DNA of 64,000 nucleotides, taken from the NCBI GenBank assembly GCA_937980205.1, contig CALJKW010000051.1:186001-250000 (forward strand), read 5' to 3'. The stretch's first letter is position 1. Each line of letters starts with the position of its first letter. Below, piece after piece: positions 8,081 to 16,667 of the stretch. The position numbers and the translations under genes were made by a program. The DNA is from an uncultured Myxococcales bacterium (GTDB taxonomy: Bacteria; Myxococcota; Myxococcia; Myxococcales; Myxococcaceae). The notes beneath the pieces are model-generated. The model had not been told where the DNA came from and did not search any database. It worked only from the letters and a program-made list of their open reading frames with translations.

Positions 8081-9163
8081 ATGAACCAGCGATGGCTTGT
8101 CGTGGGAATGCTCGTGGCGGCGGCGTGCGGTGACGGCGGCGAGGAAGGCCGGACCTCAGTTGCGAAGGCGGCGATCACCATCGCGCCGAACGAGGTCTCC
8201 TGCAGCTCTCCGGCGCCGAAGGCGTTCTCGGCAGGCCTGTGCGTCTGCGAGGACGTGAACCTCGTCGGCTCGGGCCTCACCGTGCTGTCGGAAGAGAAGG
8301 CCCCGGTCGACGTCGGCGTGAACGGCAAGAGCCGCATCGTCGGAGACTGGGACATCAGCGGCACGCTCTTCTCCTGGAGCGGGGTCGAGGACGTCGGCGC
8401 GCTCGTCGTCGGCCGCGACGTCGTGACGCCCGCAAGCGTCTCGGGCGTCGGCTCGCTCGACGTCCGCAACGACCTGGTCGTCGGCGGAGACCTCTCCACC
8501 GTCGGCGAGCTGAAGATCGGCGGCGTGCTGCGCGCCCAGGGCCGCGTCACCGCCATCGGCGCCGGCGGCGGCATCACGCGCGGCGACTACGTGGCGCCGG
8601 CCGCGCCGCCCTGTGGCTGCGACGCGCCCATCGACATCCACGCCGCGGTCGAAGGCGCCCGCGCGTCGAACGACAACGCGAGCATCGGCCTGGGCGAGAA
8701 GGTGCGCACCGTCGGAGAGCTCGAGCTCGTGCTCGAGGGAGGCCGCTACTTCGTCGAGGGCCTGAGCACCGTCGGCACGATGAAGCTGAAGGTGACGAAG
8801 CCCTCCGCCCTCTACGTCAGCGGAGACCTCACCACCGTCGGCACCGACACCATCGATGTCGCCGAGGGCGCGAGCCTCGACCTCTACGTCGACGGCAGCA
8901 TCGAGAACGTCGGCGAGTGGAAGGTGGGCGAGGGCACGCTCGCCGGCGTGGTGCGGCTGTTCATCAGCGGCGGCGGCTCGGGCCTCAAGATGGTCGGCGA
9001 GAAGGACTTCGTCGGCTCCATCTACGCGCCGCAGGCGGACCTCATGCTGGTCGGCGACACCAACATCCGCGGCGCGCTGTTCGCGAAGAGCCTCTCCGGC
9101 ACGGGCCGGCTGCTCGTCGACTACGCGAAGCCGGCCGAGCCGCCGGCAGCCGAGTGCCGGTAG
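8081..9163 (+). CDS. Putative lipoprotein with repetitive beta-helix-like domain
   Basis: The protein is 360 residues. A short signal peptide ends in a lipobox (VAAAC, Cys16), predicting an outer-membrane or inner-membrane lipoprotein. The mature part consists of short beta-strand repeats built on motifs such as DLVVGGDLSTVGELKIGG and LYVSGDLTTVGTDTIDV, in which VG recurs at regular spacing, as in right-handed beta-helices. The C-terminal portion (LFISGGG..., FVGSIYAPQADLMLVG) resembles the DUF7305 / collagen-binding-type domains of bacterial surface and pilus-associated proteins. A CGC motif lies in the middle (APPCGCDAP). It is likely a structural or adhesive surface protein. The exact family is uncertain. 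Confidence 0.75.
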   Translation: MNQRWLVVGMLVAAACGDGGEEGRTSVAKAAITIAPNEVSCSSPAPKAFSAGLCVCEDVNLVGSGLTVLSEEKAPVDVGVNGKSRIVGDWDISGTLFSWSGVEDVGALVVGRDVVTPASVSGVGSLDVRNDLVVGGDLSTVGELKIGGVLRAQGRVTAIGAGGGITRGDYVAPAAPPCGCDAPIDIHAAVEGARASNDNASIGLGEKVRTVGELELVLEGGRYFVEGLSTVGTMKLKVTKPSALYVSGDLTTVGTDTIDVAEGASLDLYVDGSIENVGEWKVGEGTLAGVVRLFISGGGSGLKMVGEKDFVGSIYAPQADLMLVGDTNIRGALFAKSLSGTGRLLVDYAKPAEPPAAECR

Positions 9164-9209
9164 TTCTCGCTTGCGCCGGGCCGCGGAGTGAACAACATCC
9201 GCGCCCGAC

Positions 9210-10082
9210 GTGATCGACTACGACCCCCATCAGTGGCGCACCACCTTCTTCGCGGTGAAGGGCTCGATGCTGCGCGCCATCCTCGCGCGGGTCAGCATCG
9301 CGATGGCGTTCGCCTTCGGCATCACCGCGGTCCACTACTGGGTGTACCCGATGTCGATTCCGGAAGCCTCGACGGCCCACGGGCTCGTCGGCCCGGCGCT
9401 CGGGTTGCTGCTCGTCTTCCGCACCAACTCCTCGTACGACCGCTGGTGGGAAGGCCGGAAGCTGTGGGGCAACATCGTCAACACGTCGCGCAACCTCGCC
9501 CGCGGCGTCTCGGTTCAGCTGGCCTCGGACCCCGAGCGCGTCACCCGCATCTTGAAGCTCGTCGCCGCCTGGCCCTACTCGGCGAAAGAGCAGCTGCGCC
9601 TGCAGCCTCACGTCACGCAGGGCTGCGACCCGCGCGACGAGGAGACCCTCAGAGACGCGCAGCACCTGCCGACCGCCATCGCGCGGCGCATCACGTTCCT
9701 GCTCGACGAGGCGCGCCGCCAGGGGAAGCTGACCGACATCCTCTTCACCGACCTCGACGACAACAACCAGGTGCTCGTCGACTGCATCGGCGCGTGCGAG
9801 CGCATTCACAAGACGCCGCTGCCGTTCGCCTACGTCGTGCACCTCAGGCGCGCGATGGTGCTGTTCTGCGGCACGCTGCCGTTCGCGCTGCTCGGCCGCT
9901 TCGGCCCGTGGTCGATCGTCATCACGCTGGTCGTCTCGTACATCATGTTCGGCATCGAGGAGATCGGCGTGGAGATCGAAGACCCGTTCGAGATCGACGA
10001 CAACGACCTGCCGCTCGACCGCATCTGCGACGGCATCAAGGCCAACGTCCTCGCCTTCCTTCCCCCCGAGGCCGCCAGATGA
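9210..10082 (+). CDS. Bestrophin-like (RFP-TM, UPF0187) membrane channel protein
   Basis: The protein is 290 residues from a GTG start. Hydrophobic helices lie near residues 25-50 and 65-80 and two more near 215-250. The family hallmark RTNSSYDRWWEGRKLWG follows the second helix, and the C-terminal acidic stretch (IEDPFEIDDNDLPLD) is also typical of bestrophins. Bacterial bestrophins form pentameric ion channels of the inner membrane. The stop codon overlaps the start of a beta-carbonic anhydrase gene (ATGA), so the two are very likely made together. The pairing suggests handling of bicarbonate or pH: the anhydrase interconverts CO2 and HCO3-, and the channel could pass the anion. That functional link is inference from gene order. 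Confidence 0.85.
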   Translation: MIDYDPHQWRTTFFAVKGSMLRAILARVSIAMAFAFGITAVHYWVYPMSIPEASTAHGLVGPALGLLLVFRTNSSYDRWWEGRKLWGNIVNTSRNLARGVSVQLASDPERVTRILKLVAAWPYSAKEQLRLQPHVTQGCDPRDEETLRDAQHLPTAIARRITFLLDEARRQGKLTDILFTDLDDNNQVLVDCIGACERIHKTPLPFAYVVHLRRAMVLFCGTLPFALLGRFGPWSIVITLVVSYIMFGIEEIGVEIEDPFEIDDNDLPLDRICDGIKANVLAFLPPEAAR

Positions 10083-10717
10083 ACACGTCCTTCCTCACGG
10101 GCCACCAGCTGTTCCGGACGAAGTTCTTCGAAGAGCGCGCGTACATCGAGAAGCTCGCGAAGGAAGGGCAGGAGCCCAAGGCCCTCTACATCGGCTGCAG
10201 CGACTCGCGCGTGGTGCCCGAGCTGATCACCAGCTCGACCGTCGGCGACCTGTTCGTGGTGCGCAACATCGCGAACCACGTTCCGCAGAAGAAGCACCAC
10301 GACGTCTCGGTCGGCGCTGCCATCGAGTACGCGGTCACGGTGCTCGAGGTGCCCGACATCATCGTGTGCGGCCACTACGGCTGCGGCGGAGTGAAGGCCG
10401 CGATCGACGGTCTCGGCGCGCTCACGCAGCAGCCCGAGCTGAAGGCCTGGCTCGGCGACCTGCTGGGCAGCGTCGAGAAGGCGAAGAAGACGGGCGCCAC
10501 CGGCGACGCGCTGTTCCGCCGCGCCGTCGAAGAGCACGTGCTCGACGCGCTCGAAGACCTCATCTCCTTCGACTGCGTGAAGGAGCGCCTCGAGAGCGGC
10601 AAGCTCCACATCCACGGCTGGGTCTACGACATCGCGTCGACGCAGCTGAACGTCTTCGACGCGGCGGCGGACAGGTGGGTCGACGCGCTGGAGATCGAGA
10701 AGGGCTGCGAGGTCTGA
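10079..10717 (+). CDS. Beta-class carbonic anhydrase
   Basis: The protein is 212 residues and interconverts CO2 and bicarbonate. The zinc site of the beta class is complete: Cys40 and the Asp42/Arg44 dyad in CSDSR, then His99 and Cys102 in HYGCGG. The segment VVRNIANHVP is also conserved. There is no signal peptide, so the enzyme should be cytoplasmic. The start is the ATG overlapping the stop of the bestrophin gene; an upstream-extended reading would only cover bestrophin sequence in another frame. Length is normal for the family. Confidence 0.92.
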   Translation: MNTSFLTGHQLFRTKFFEERAYIEKLAKEGQEPKALYIGCSDSRVVPELITSSTVGDLFVVRNIANHVPQKKHHDVSVGAAIEYAVTVLEVPDIIVCGHYGCGGVKAAIDGLGALTQQPELKAWLGDLLGSVEKAKKTGATGDALFRRAVEEHVLDALEDLISFDCVKERLESGKLHIHGWVYDIASTQLNVFDAAADRWVDALEIEKGCEV

Positions 10718-10724
10718 AGCTCAC

Positions 10725-11489
10725 TCAGCCGAGCAGGCCCTTCGGCGGCGCGCGCGTCGTGCCGGCGAGCGGTTTGTGCGGGTGGTACAGCTTCCGCACG
10801 AAGCGCGTGAAGACGTGCCGCTCGTCCCAGCGCTGGCGCGCCATGCCGTACACGCCGGGGGCGTGCCGCTCGCGCTCCTCGAACTGGGGCAGGAACTCGC
10901 GCTCGCTGTAGATGGCGAAGACCTCGTCGACCCACGAGCGGTAGCGGTACGTCGGCAGCATCAGCCGGTAGATCTGATCCTGCTCTCTCTGCGTGAACGC
11001 GAGCCGCTGAATCGCGTGGGCCAGCTCGTGAATGACCAGCGCCCGCTCGGACTGCAGCGCCGTCTGCAGGAACGCGATGCGCGCGGCCGGCCACGACGGG
11101 TGGTCCCAGAACAGCCCCGACGCCCGCGCCGACGCGCCCTTCGGGTACCCGTACGCGCTCATCGGCTTCTTCGGCGGCACGAGGTCGACCTCGATGGGCC
11201 GCGCCGCCTCGAGCCGCGCGATGAGCTGCAGGTTGCCGAGCAGCTGCGACACCGCCTCGTCGCGCACCGCCTTCGTGAGCTCGGGCGCAGCCCCGTGCGC
11301 GTGCACCTTCACCTTCGCGGCGAACCACGCCTCGGCGCGCGCGCGGCCTTCCTTCGGCGGAGCCCCGGCCGCGATGTCGAACGCGTCTCCGGTCTCGAGC
11401 AGCGCGAACGCGTGCAGCGGCAGCTTCTTCGCGCGCTGCTCGTCGAGCGGTACCGCGTCGGGCCGCTCGCTGTCGAACGCGTCGCTCAC
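10725..11489 (-). CDS. Putative zinc metallopeptidase (HExxH)
   Basis: The protein is 254 residues. It carries HELAHAIQ (His154-Glu155...His158), the zinc-binding and catalytic motif of zincin peptidases. A helix about 30 residues later (SWVDEVFAIYSEREF) offers a Glu third ligand, as in gluzincins. No signal peptide is visible, so a cytosolic location or coupling with the preceding exported protein are both possible. The start is a GTG at 11489 that overlaps the stop of the upstream gene (GTGA). It is the last of four minus-strand genes headed by a Ser/Thr kinase and also containing a zinc-ligand-less M48 homologue. The substrate is unknown. Confidence 0.7.
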   Translation of the reverse strand: MSDAFDSERPDAVPLDEQRAKKLPLHAFALLETGDAFDIAAGAPPKEGRARAEAWFAAKVKVHAHGAAPELTKAVRDEAVSQLLGNLQLIARLEAARPIEVDLVPPKKPMSAYGYPKGASARASGLFWDHPSWPAARIAFLQTALQSERALVIHELAHAIQRLAFTQREQDQIYRLMLPTYRYRSWVDEVFAIYSEREFLPQFEERERHAPGVYGMARQRWDERHVFTRFVRKLYHPHKPLAGTTRAPPKGLLG

Positions 11490-11821
11490 CGCTTCTCGAG
11501 CAGCAGCTTCTTGCCCTTGAACGTCGCCTCGAGGCCGTCGCCCTTGTGCGCGAGGCACGCGACGTCGAGCGCCTTCGGCTTCGGGGTCAGGCACACGTCC
11601 TGGCCCTTGTCGTCGACCGTCACCTCGAGCACCTCGATCTCCGCCGGAGGCAGGTGAATCGAGACCACCTGCTTGAAGCGGCCCTTGCCGCCGGCGTGCA
11701 GCTCGAGCTGGAGCAGGCCGTGCGGCTCGGTCGTCGCGGCGGAGTAGAGCACCCGCGCTCCACCAACGGGAGCGCCCGCATCCGGCGCGGCAGCCAGCAG
11801 CAGTGCCACGAGCAACGTCAC
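11486..11821 (-). CDS. Small exported protein, function unknown
   Basis: The protein is 111 residues with a GTG start. An N-terminal hydrophobic stretch (TLLVALLLAAAPDAGAP) looks like a cleavable signal peptide. The rest is beta-rich with two Cys residues (DVCLTPKPKALDVACLAHKG) that could form a disulfide in the periplasm. It lies 18 nt after the M48-like lipoprotein gene and overlaps the HExxH peptidase start, so it may be a periplasmic partner of those proteins. I do not recognise a family. Confidence 0.6.
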   Translation of the reverse strand: MTLLVALLLAAAPDAGAPVGGARVLYSAATTEPHGLLQLELHAGGKGRFKQVVSIHLPPAEIEVLEVTVDDKGQDVCLTPKPKALDVACLAHKGDGLEATFKGKKLLLEKR

Positions 11822-11839
11822 GCTCAGTTTCTTAGCGGC

Positions 11840-12958
11840 TCACTGGCGCCGCGGCCAGCTCAGCTGCTTGGGGAACGCCGGCGCCTTGCCGCCCTTGCCT
11901 TTGCCCTGCCTCGCCTGGTCGACGAGCTGACGCCGGTCGTCGTTCGACGGCAGGTGCGCGAGCAGCGAATACGACGAGGGCAGCTTCGCCAGCAGCTTCG
12001 AGTACTCCGCCGGGTCGTAACCCGCGGCGCCCATCAGCTCGACGGCGCCCTTGTCCGCGGCGTTCGACGTCTCGCGCGGCAGGCCGGTGAGCCTCTGCAT
12101 GTCGAGCGTCCGGTCGATGAACCAGCTCACGAACTCCGCGTCGGCTTCGGGGTCGATCTGTCCGCTCGAGCCGAGCGCCTTCATCGTCTTGGCGTACCGG
12201 GAGCTGCGGACGAACTCTTCGCCGCCGGGCATCGAGGTGCCTCCCGCCTCGACGAGGTACAGCCCGGTGAGCGCGATGCGGCACGCCGAGTGCCGCGCCT
12301 TGCGGTACTCGCTCTCGTACGCGCGGGCGGTGACGAGGCTCACCTCGCGCGCCAACACGCCGGCAAGCTGCGCTTCGTTCTCCATGAGGCCGAGCATTCC
12401 GGTCGTCACCAGCACCCAGCCGCCCATGGTCGAGTACGCGCCGACCTCGTCGTTCTCCACCACGCCGAAGGAGACGGGCGTGCCCTTCGCGACGCGCGCG
12501 CCGACGCTCTGGACGTACGACGTCACGTCGTTCTTCGGCCCCTTCGGCAGCCCCTGCATCGAGAGCGCCGCGGCCGAGGTCTCGACGCCGTCGAGGTAGA
12601 GGCCCTTGCCCGACCGCGCGACGGCGAGCGCCATCGCGCTGCCGAGCGTGCGCGCCTCGTCGGGCGTCACCTCTCTCGTCTCGAGCGGCCGGCACTCGCT
12701 CTCGCCGCGCGCCTGGGCGTTCTGAACGTTCTGGGCCGAGGCCATCGCGGCGGCGGCGAGCGCGGCCGAGCCGTCGGTCTGCTTGAGCGACTTGTCCCGC
12801 GCCTTGGGCTTCCGCTCTTCTTCGTCGGCCTCGGCGGGCGGGCGATCTTCGCGCGCCAGGTCCGCGTCGCGGGCGAGCCGGCGATCGTCTTCGTCTTCTG
12901 CAGAGCGCGTCGTCGCGCACGACGCCAGCACCAGGAGGACCGCGAGCCGCAGTGGCAT
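11840..12958 (-). CDS. M48-like (BepA-type) lipoprotein lacking the zinc-binding residues
   Basis: The protein is 372 residues. A lipobox (VLASC, Cys14) predicts a lipoprotein, followed by a charged linker. Residues ~140-320 follow the M48 periplasmic protease fold: the strand GAYSTMGGWVLVTTGMLGL and the helix NEAQLAGVLAREVSLVTARA align with BepA-type NAF..GG..........NE.QLA.V.AHEI.HV..RH. In the active site HExxH is replaced by Arg204-Glu205-Val-Ser-Leu208, and the later EAD third ligand is Ala-Ala-Asp (300-302). All three metal ligands are therefore gone and the protein should be catalytically dead. The downstream AAGYDP motif is kept. A chaperone-like or scaffold role at the outer membrane is inferred. 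Confidence 0.75.
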   Translation of the reverse strand: MPLRLAVLLVLASCATTRSAEDEDDRRLARDADLAREDRPPAEADEEERKPKARDKSLKQTDGSAALAAAAMASAQNVQNAQARGESECRPLETREVTPDEARTLGSAMALAVARSGKGLYLDGVETSAAALSMQGLPKGPKNDVTSYVQSVGARVAKGTPVSFGVVENDEVGAYSTMGGWVLVTTGMLGLMENEAQLAGVLAREVSLVTARAYESEYRKARHSACRIALTGLYLVEAGGTSMPGGEEFVRSSRYAKTMKALGSSGQIDPEADAEFVSWFIDRTLDMQRLTGLPRETSNAADKGAVELMGAAGYDPAEYSKLLAKLPSSYSLLAHLPSNDDRRQLVDQARQGKGKGGKAPAFPKQLSWPRRQ

Positions 12959-12967
12959 GGGCCCGAC

Positions 12968-12973
12968 AGTCTA
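12968..12973 (-). promoter_or_regulatory. TAGACT -10-like box 9 nt before start codon
   Basis: On the minus strand TAGACT is followed by 9 nt (GTCGGGCCC) and then the ATG of the M48-like lipoprotein at 12958. There is no Shine-Dalgarno sequence. A transcript starting 7-8 nt after this box would be almost leaderless. It lies in the 19-nt gap after the kinase gene, so it would be an internal promoter. Confidence 0.35.
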
Positions 12974-12977
12974 CTGC

Positions 12978-15890
12978 TCAGCGGGCCTTCAGCCACCCGT
13001 CGAGGGTCTCGAGCTCGCTCTTTCGTCCCGCCTGCTCGAGCTCGGCGCGCGCCTGCAGCGCCACCTGGCGGGAGCGCGCCTTGTCCTTCTCCCACAGCGC
13101 GTCGGCCAGCAGGAAGCGGATCTGCCCGGCGCGGCGGTGGTTGCCGCGCTCGGGGGGCACGATGCCGACCGCGCGCTCGAGGCGCTCGAACGCCTCGCGC
13201 TCTCTCCCGAGCTCCTTCAGCGGCCGCGCGCTCTCGGCCAGCGCGAGCGCGAAGTCGGCGTCGGCGGAGCCACCGAGCCCCTCTTCGATCGACAGGTAGC
13301 GGTCGTACAGCTCGAGCGCCTCGGCCCAGCGCCGCTTCGCCGCCAGCACGCGCGCCAGCGCCACGGCCTGCTCGGCGGTCTCGGGGTGCTTGGGGCCGTT
13401 CGCGCGGGACGCCAGCTCGAGCGCGGCGCGGCCGAAGCGCTCGGCGTCGTCCCACTGGCGCTTGGCCGCCGCGATGACCCCCCGCGCGCGCAGCGCCTGA
13501 ATCTTGAACGAGGTCGGTGTGTCCGCGTGCCGCTCGGCGATCTCGCTCGCGTGGTCGACGAGCGGCTCGCCCTCGACGGCGCGGTCGTCTTCTTCCAGGC
13601 CGTGCGCGAGGTTCAGCGCCATGCGGGCCGTCGAGAGCGAGTCGTTGCCGTGGGCGGCGCGCGCCAGCGCGAGCGCGCGCTCGAAGCACTTCACCGCCTC
13701 GCCGGTCTCGCCCGAGCTCATGGCGATCTCTCCCAGCTCGTTCCACGACGCGACGAGCGAGGGGTGATCGGGGCCGAGCAGCTTCTCGCGCAGCTCCTTC
13801 GCGGTGGTGAGCTCGACGCGCGCTTCGGCGGTGTGGCCCTGCTCCATGAGCACCCACCCGATGGACGAGCGCAGGCGGACGACGTCGATGCCCTCGGGGC
13901 CTTCGAGCGCGGAGAACTCCTTCAGCGCGCCGCGGTAGCTGTCGAGCGCGGCGACGCGCTCACCGGCCTGCCACTGCGCGTCTCCGGTGGCCTCGGCGAG
14001 CGCGGCCTCGAGCTTCCGGTCTCCGCCGAGGCGGTCGATCTTCCCGCGGGCGAGCTGCGCGAACGCGAGCCCTTCCTGCGGGCGCTCGAGCCTCCAGCCG
14101 ACCAGCGACACCAGCGCGATGAGCGCGCGCGCCGAGACCTCGTCGTCGCCGGCGGCCTCGGCGTTCTGAATCGCCCGCAGGTGCGCCTCGTTGGACTTCG
14201 CCAGCCGGCGGGTCTCGCGCTCGAGCTCTCCCAGCGCGTATTCGGCCTCGCCGAGCTGTGCCGGCAGCTTCACCGCGCGGGCGATCTGCACCGCCGACGA
14301 GATGCGCTCGCGCGCGGCGTCGAACTTGCCCGCCGACGTCAGCGAGCGGCCCTGCGCGAGCTCGCGGCTCAGCTGCTCGACGGCCTCCTTCGCCTCGGGC
14401 GGGGGCTGCTTCCGGTCGGCGCGGGCGTTCGCGCACGTGCCGATGTCCGAGAGCCGGCTGGCGGCGCCGTACGCGCGGTCGACCGTCTCGACGTCGGCCG
14501 CCGCGTACGCCTGCGCGAGGGCGGACAGCTCGTCCTTGCGGTGGTCGAGGCACTCGAAGCGCGCCAGCATCACCGCTTCGGTCTGCTCGCCGCGCACCCG
14601 CGTGGCGGCGCACGCCTCGGTGCGCGCGGCCGCCCACGCCCTCGCGTACGTGTCCATCTCCGCGCGCGCGTGGTCCCACGCGAGCGGCGCGTACGACTTG
14701 CCCGTCGCCTCGAAGGCCTGCTTGCCCTTCGCGCGCGCCGTGTCGTCCCACACTCCGCGCAACAGCGCGTCGGCGCCACGGCACGCGCGCTGCTGCGACA
14801 CCTGCGTGCCGATGACGGCGCCCGCCGACCCGACGACCAGCAGCACCACGCCGGCCGCCCAGAGCCGGTTGCGAAGCTTCTGCGCCGGGTCCTGCGCGAG
14901 CGCCTCGAGCAGCGCCGTCATCGACGCGTGGCGCGCCTCGGGCGCGGGCGACAGCCCCTTCGCGATGACCCGGTGCAGCCACGGCGGCACGCTCGTGCCC
15001 TTCGGCGGAGGCGGCACCTGGCCGCGCGTCGCCGAGTGGGCGAGCTCGGCCAGCGTCGAGCCGTGGAACGGCCGCTTCCCGTACAGCGCCTCGTACAGCG
15101 CGACGCAGAACGAGAACTGATCCGTCGCGGGAGAGGTCTGAAGGCCCGCGTACTGCTCCGGCGCCATGTACCCCGGGCTGCCCATCAGCGCGCCCGCGCG
15201 CGTGAGCGGCGTGTCGAGGTTCGACGAGGAAGAGGAAGGCCGCTCGTGCTCGCCGGACGTGGTGTCGCCGGAGATGGGCTTCTCGACCGCCCGCAGCGAG
15301 CGCGCGATGCCGAAGTCGGTGACGCGCGGCCGCTCGTCTTCTCCGATGAGCACGTTCGCCGGCTTGAAGTCGCGGTGCACGAGGCCCGCCGCGTGCGCCG
15401 CCTGCAGCCCGCGGCCCGCCTGCAGGAACATCTGCAGCACCTCGCGCCACGGCCTCGGCTTCGCCTTCACCCACTTGTCGAGGGTGAGCCCGCGCACGAG
15501 CTCCATCGCGACGAAGACCGACTCGCCGTAGCGGCCGACGTCGTAGACGGGCATCACGTTCGGGTGGCTGACGAGCGCCATCGCCTGCGCCTCGCGCATC
15601 AGCCGCGCCTGGCCGAGGCTCGCCGCATCTCCCGGAGCGGCCGACGCGCGCAGCAGCTTGATCGCCACCTGCCGGCCGAGGTCGGGGTCGTCGGCGCTGT
15701 ACACGAAGCCCATGCCGCCGCGGCCGATGAGGTCGTGAATGACGTAGCGGTCGATCTTCGTGCCCGCATCGAGGCTGCCGTCGGCGGGCGGAGCGACCGG
15801 GCGCGCCTCGCTGATGAACGTCGCCTGGTGCGCTTCCGCGCCGTCACAGGTCGGGCAGGGCCCGTCGCCGGTCTGATGGGGGCAGGACAT
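12978..15890 (-). CDS. Membrane-anchored Ser/Thr protein kinase with periplasmic TPR-rich region
   Basis: The protein is 970 residues. The N-terminus has a short Cys cluster (CPHQTGDGPCPTC). The kinase domain spans about residues 48-310: GRGGMGFVY nucleotide loop, AIKLL lysine, HRDFKPAN catalytic loop (~171), DFGIARS and MAPEQY. A juxtamembrane stretch is followed by a single transmembrane helix near 341-363 (LWAAGVVLLVVGSAGAV). The remaining ~600 residues are outside the cytoplasm and helical, with tetratricopeptide-like repeats (ALGELERETRRLAKSNEAHL, WNELGEIAMSSGETGEAVKC). This is the common myxobacterial kinase design, in which a TPR sensor controls cytosolic phosphorylation. ATG 15890 was chosen because the longer frame covers antisense of the divergent lipoprotein gene. 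It heads the operon ending at 10725. Confidence 0.9.
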   Translation of the reverse strand: MSCPHQTGDGPCPTCDGAEAHQATFISEARPVAPPADGSLDAGTKIDRYVIHDLIGRGGMGFVYSADDPDLGRQVAIKLLRASAAPGDAASLGQARLMREAQAMALVSHPNVMPVYDVGRYGESVFVAMELVRGLTLDKWVKAKPRPWREVLQMFLQAGRGLQAAHAAGLVHRDFKPANVLIGEDERPRVTDFGIARSLRAVEKPISGDTTSGEHERPSSSSSNLDTPLTRAGALMGSPGYMAPEQYAGLQTSPATDQFSFCVALYEALYGKRPFHGSTLAELAHSATRGQVPPPPKGTSVPPWLHRVIAKGLSPAPEARHASMTALLEALAQDPAQKLRNRLWAAGVVLLVVGSAGAVIGTQVSQQRACRGADALLRGVWDDTARAKGKQAFEATGKSYAPLAWDHARAEMDTYARAWAAARTEACAATRVRGEQTEAVMLARFECLDHRKDELSALAQAYAAADVETVDRAYGAASRLSDIGTCANARADRKQPPPEAKEAVEQLSRELAQGRSLTSAGKFDAARERISSAVQIARAVKLPAQLGEAEYALGELERETRRLAKSNEAHLRAIQNAEAAGDDEVSARALIALVSLVGWRLERPQEGLAFAQLARGKIDRLGGDRKLEAALAEATGDAQWQAGERVAALDSYRGALKEFSALEGPEGIDVVRLRSSIGWVLMEQGHTAEARVELTTAKELREKLLGPDHPSLVASWNELGEIAMSSGETGEAVKCFERALALARAAHGNDSLSTARMALNLAHGLEEDDRAVEGEPLVDHASEIAERHADTPTSFKIQALRARGVIAAAKRQWDDAERFGRAALELASRANGPKHPETAEQAVALARVLAAKRRWAEALELYDRYLSIEEGLGGSADADFALALAESARPLKELGREREAFERLERAVGIVPPERGNHRRAGQIRFLLADALWEKDKARSRQVALQARAELEQAGRKSELETLDGWLKAR

Positions 15891-15935
15891 GACGGCTCGC
15901 AAGAACGAGGTTAATTCGCCTCGGACAATCTCCTG

Positions 15936-15941
15936 TAGTGT
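15936..15941 (+). promoter_or_regulatory. TAGTGT -10-like box 12 nt before start codon
   Basis: TAGTGT is followed by 12 nt and the ATG at 15954; no Shine-Dalgarno sequence is present. The divergent kinase gene starts at 15890, so this 63-bp gap must hold both promoters. It also contains the AT-rich stretch GGTTAATTCG. Confidence 0.4.
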
Positions 15942-15953
15942 GGCCGTCCCGCC

Positions 15954-16667
15954 ATGCCTGTCGTCCGCCTGTGTGCCGTCTTGCTGTGCCTGTCGTGCTC
16001 GTGCAAGAGCCCTACCTCGTCCGTGCCCGACGCCGGCACGCCGGTGGAGCGCGGCACCGACCTGCGCTCGTCGCTCACCACGCTGTTCCCCGAGTACCGC
16101 GGCGTTCAGCTGACGGCCGGCCGCGCGGCGATGACGCGCACCTCGGGCCCCGCCACGCAGGCGGACCTCGACAAGGCGCTCGAGGCGGCGAAGCAGAGCG
16201 GCTTCACCGGAGACCCTCCGACGCGCGCCCCGTTCGTGATGGAGCAGCGCCTCGAGGGCAGCACGCTGCACCAGGAGGTTCGCATGCCGCTGAGCGAAGA
16301 AGAGCTCAGCCGCATCCTCGCGGCGCCGTCGGCGATGAGCACCGAGGCCCTGGCGCACTGGATGCCGAAGGTCGCGCCGAAGCTGCACGAGGAGTTCGAC
16401 TTCGAGATCGTGTGGATGGCGAAGGACGACGCGCGCGCCGACTTCCTGCTCTGGCAGGTCGCCGACGGCGCGCAGATCAACGGGTGGAAATACGACGCGC
16501 TGCCGTCAGGCTTCCAGCTCGAGCGCGTCGACGGCGGCCCCGTCCAGGCGTCCAACGAGTTCTCCGTCACCCTTCGCAATGCACAGCTCGGCTCGATCAT
16601 CGACCTCGATCGCAAGCGGCAGCACGCGAAGCTTCGTTACAGGCTCGTGACCTTTGAGCGCCGCTGA
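15954..16667 (+). CDS. Putative lipoprotein, function unknown
   Basis: The protein is 237 residues. The leader MPVVRLCAVLLCLSCSC contains possible lipobox cysteines near residues 12-17 and is followed by a short Pro/Ser linker. The mature domain is mixed alpha/beta with charged helices (QADLDKALEAAKQSGF, SEEELSRILAAPSAMS) and beta strands at the C-terminus (NEFSVTLRNAQLGSIIDLD). I do not recognise a family. It diverges from the kinase-TPR gene. Its last 14 nt overlap the TTG start of the MATE exporter, suggesting translational coupling. Confidence 0.65.
   Translation: MPVVRLCAVLLCLSCSCKSPTSSVPDAGTPVERGTDLRSSLTTLFPEYRGVQLTAGRAAMTRTSGPATQADLDKALEAAKQSGFTGDPPTRAPFVMEQRLEGSTLHQEVRMPLSEEELSRILAAPSAMSTEALAHWMPKVAPKLHEEFDFEIVWMAKDDARADFLLWQVADGAQINGWKYDALPSGFQLERVDGGPVQASNEFSVTLRNAQLGSIIDLDRKRQHAKLRYRLVTFERR

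Noticed and set aside
10725..11489. Considered as part of the M48 family together with its operon neighbour
   Set aside because: Apart from HELAH it lacks M48 strand and helix motifs; a generic zincin call is safer.
12783..15914. 1043-codon plus-strand open frame
   Set aside because: Antisense to the kinase-TPR gene, whose kinase motifs are unambiguous.
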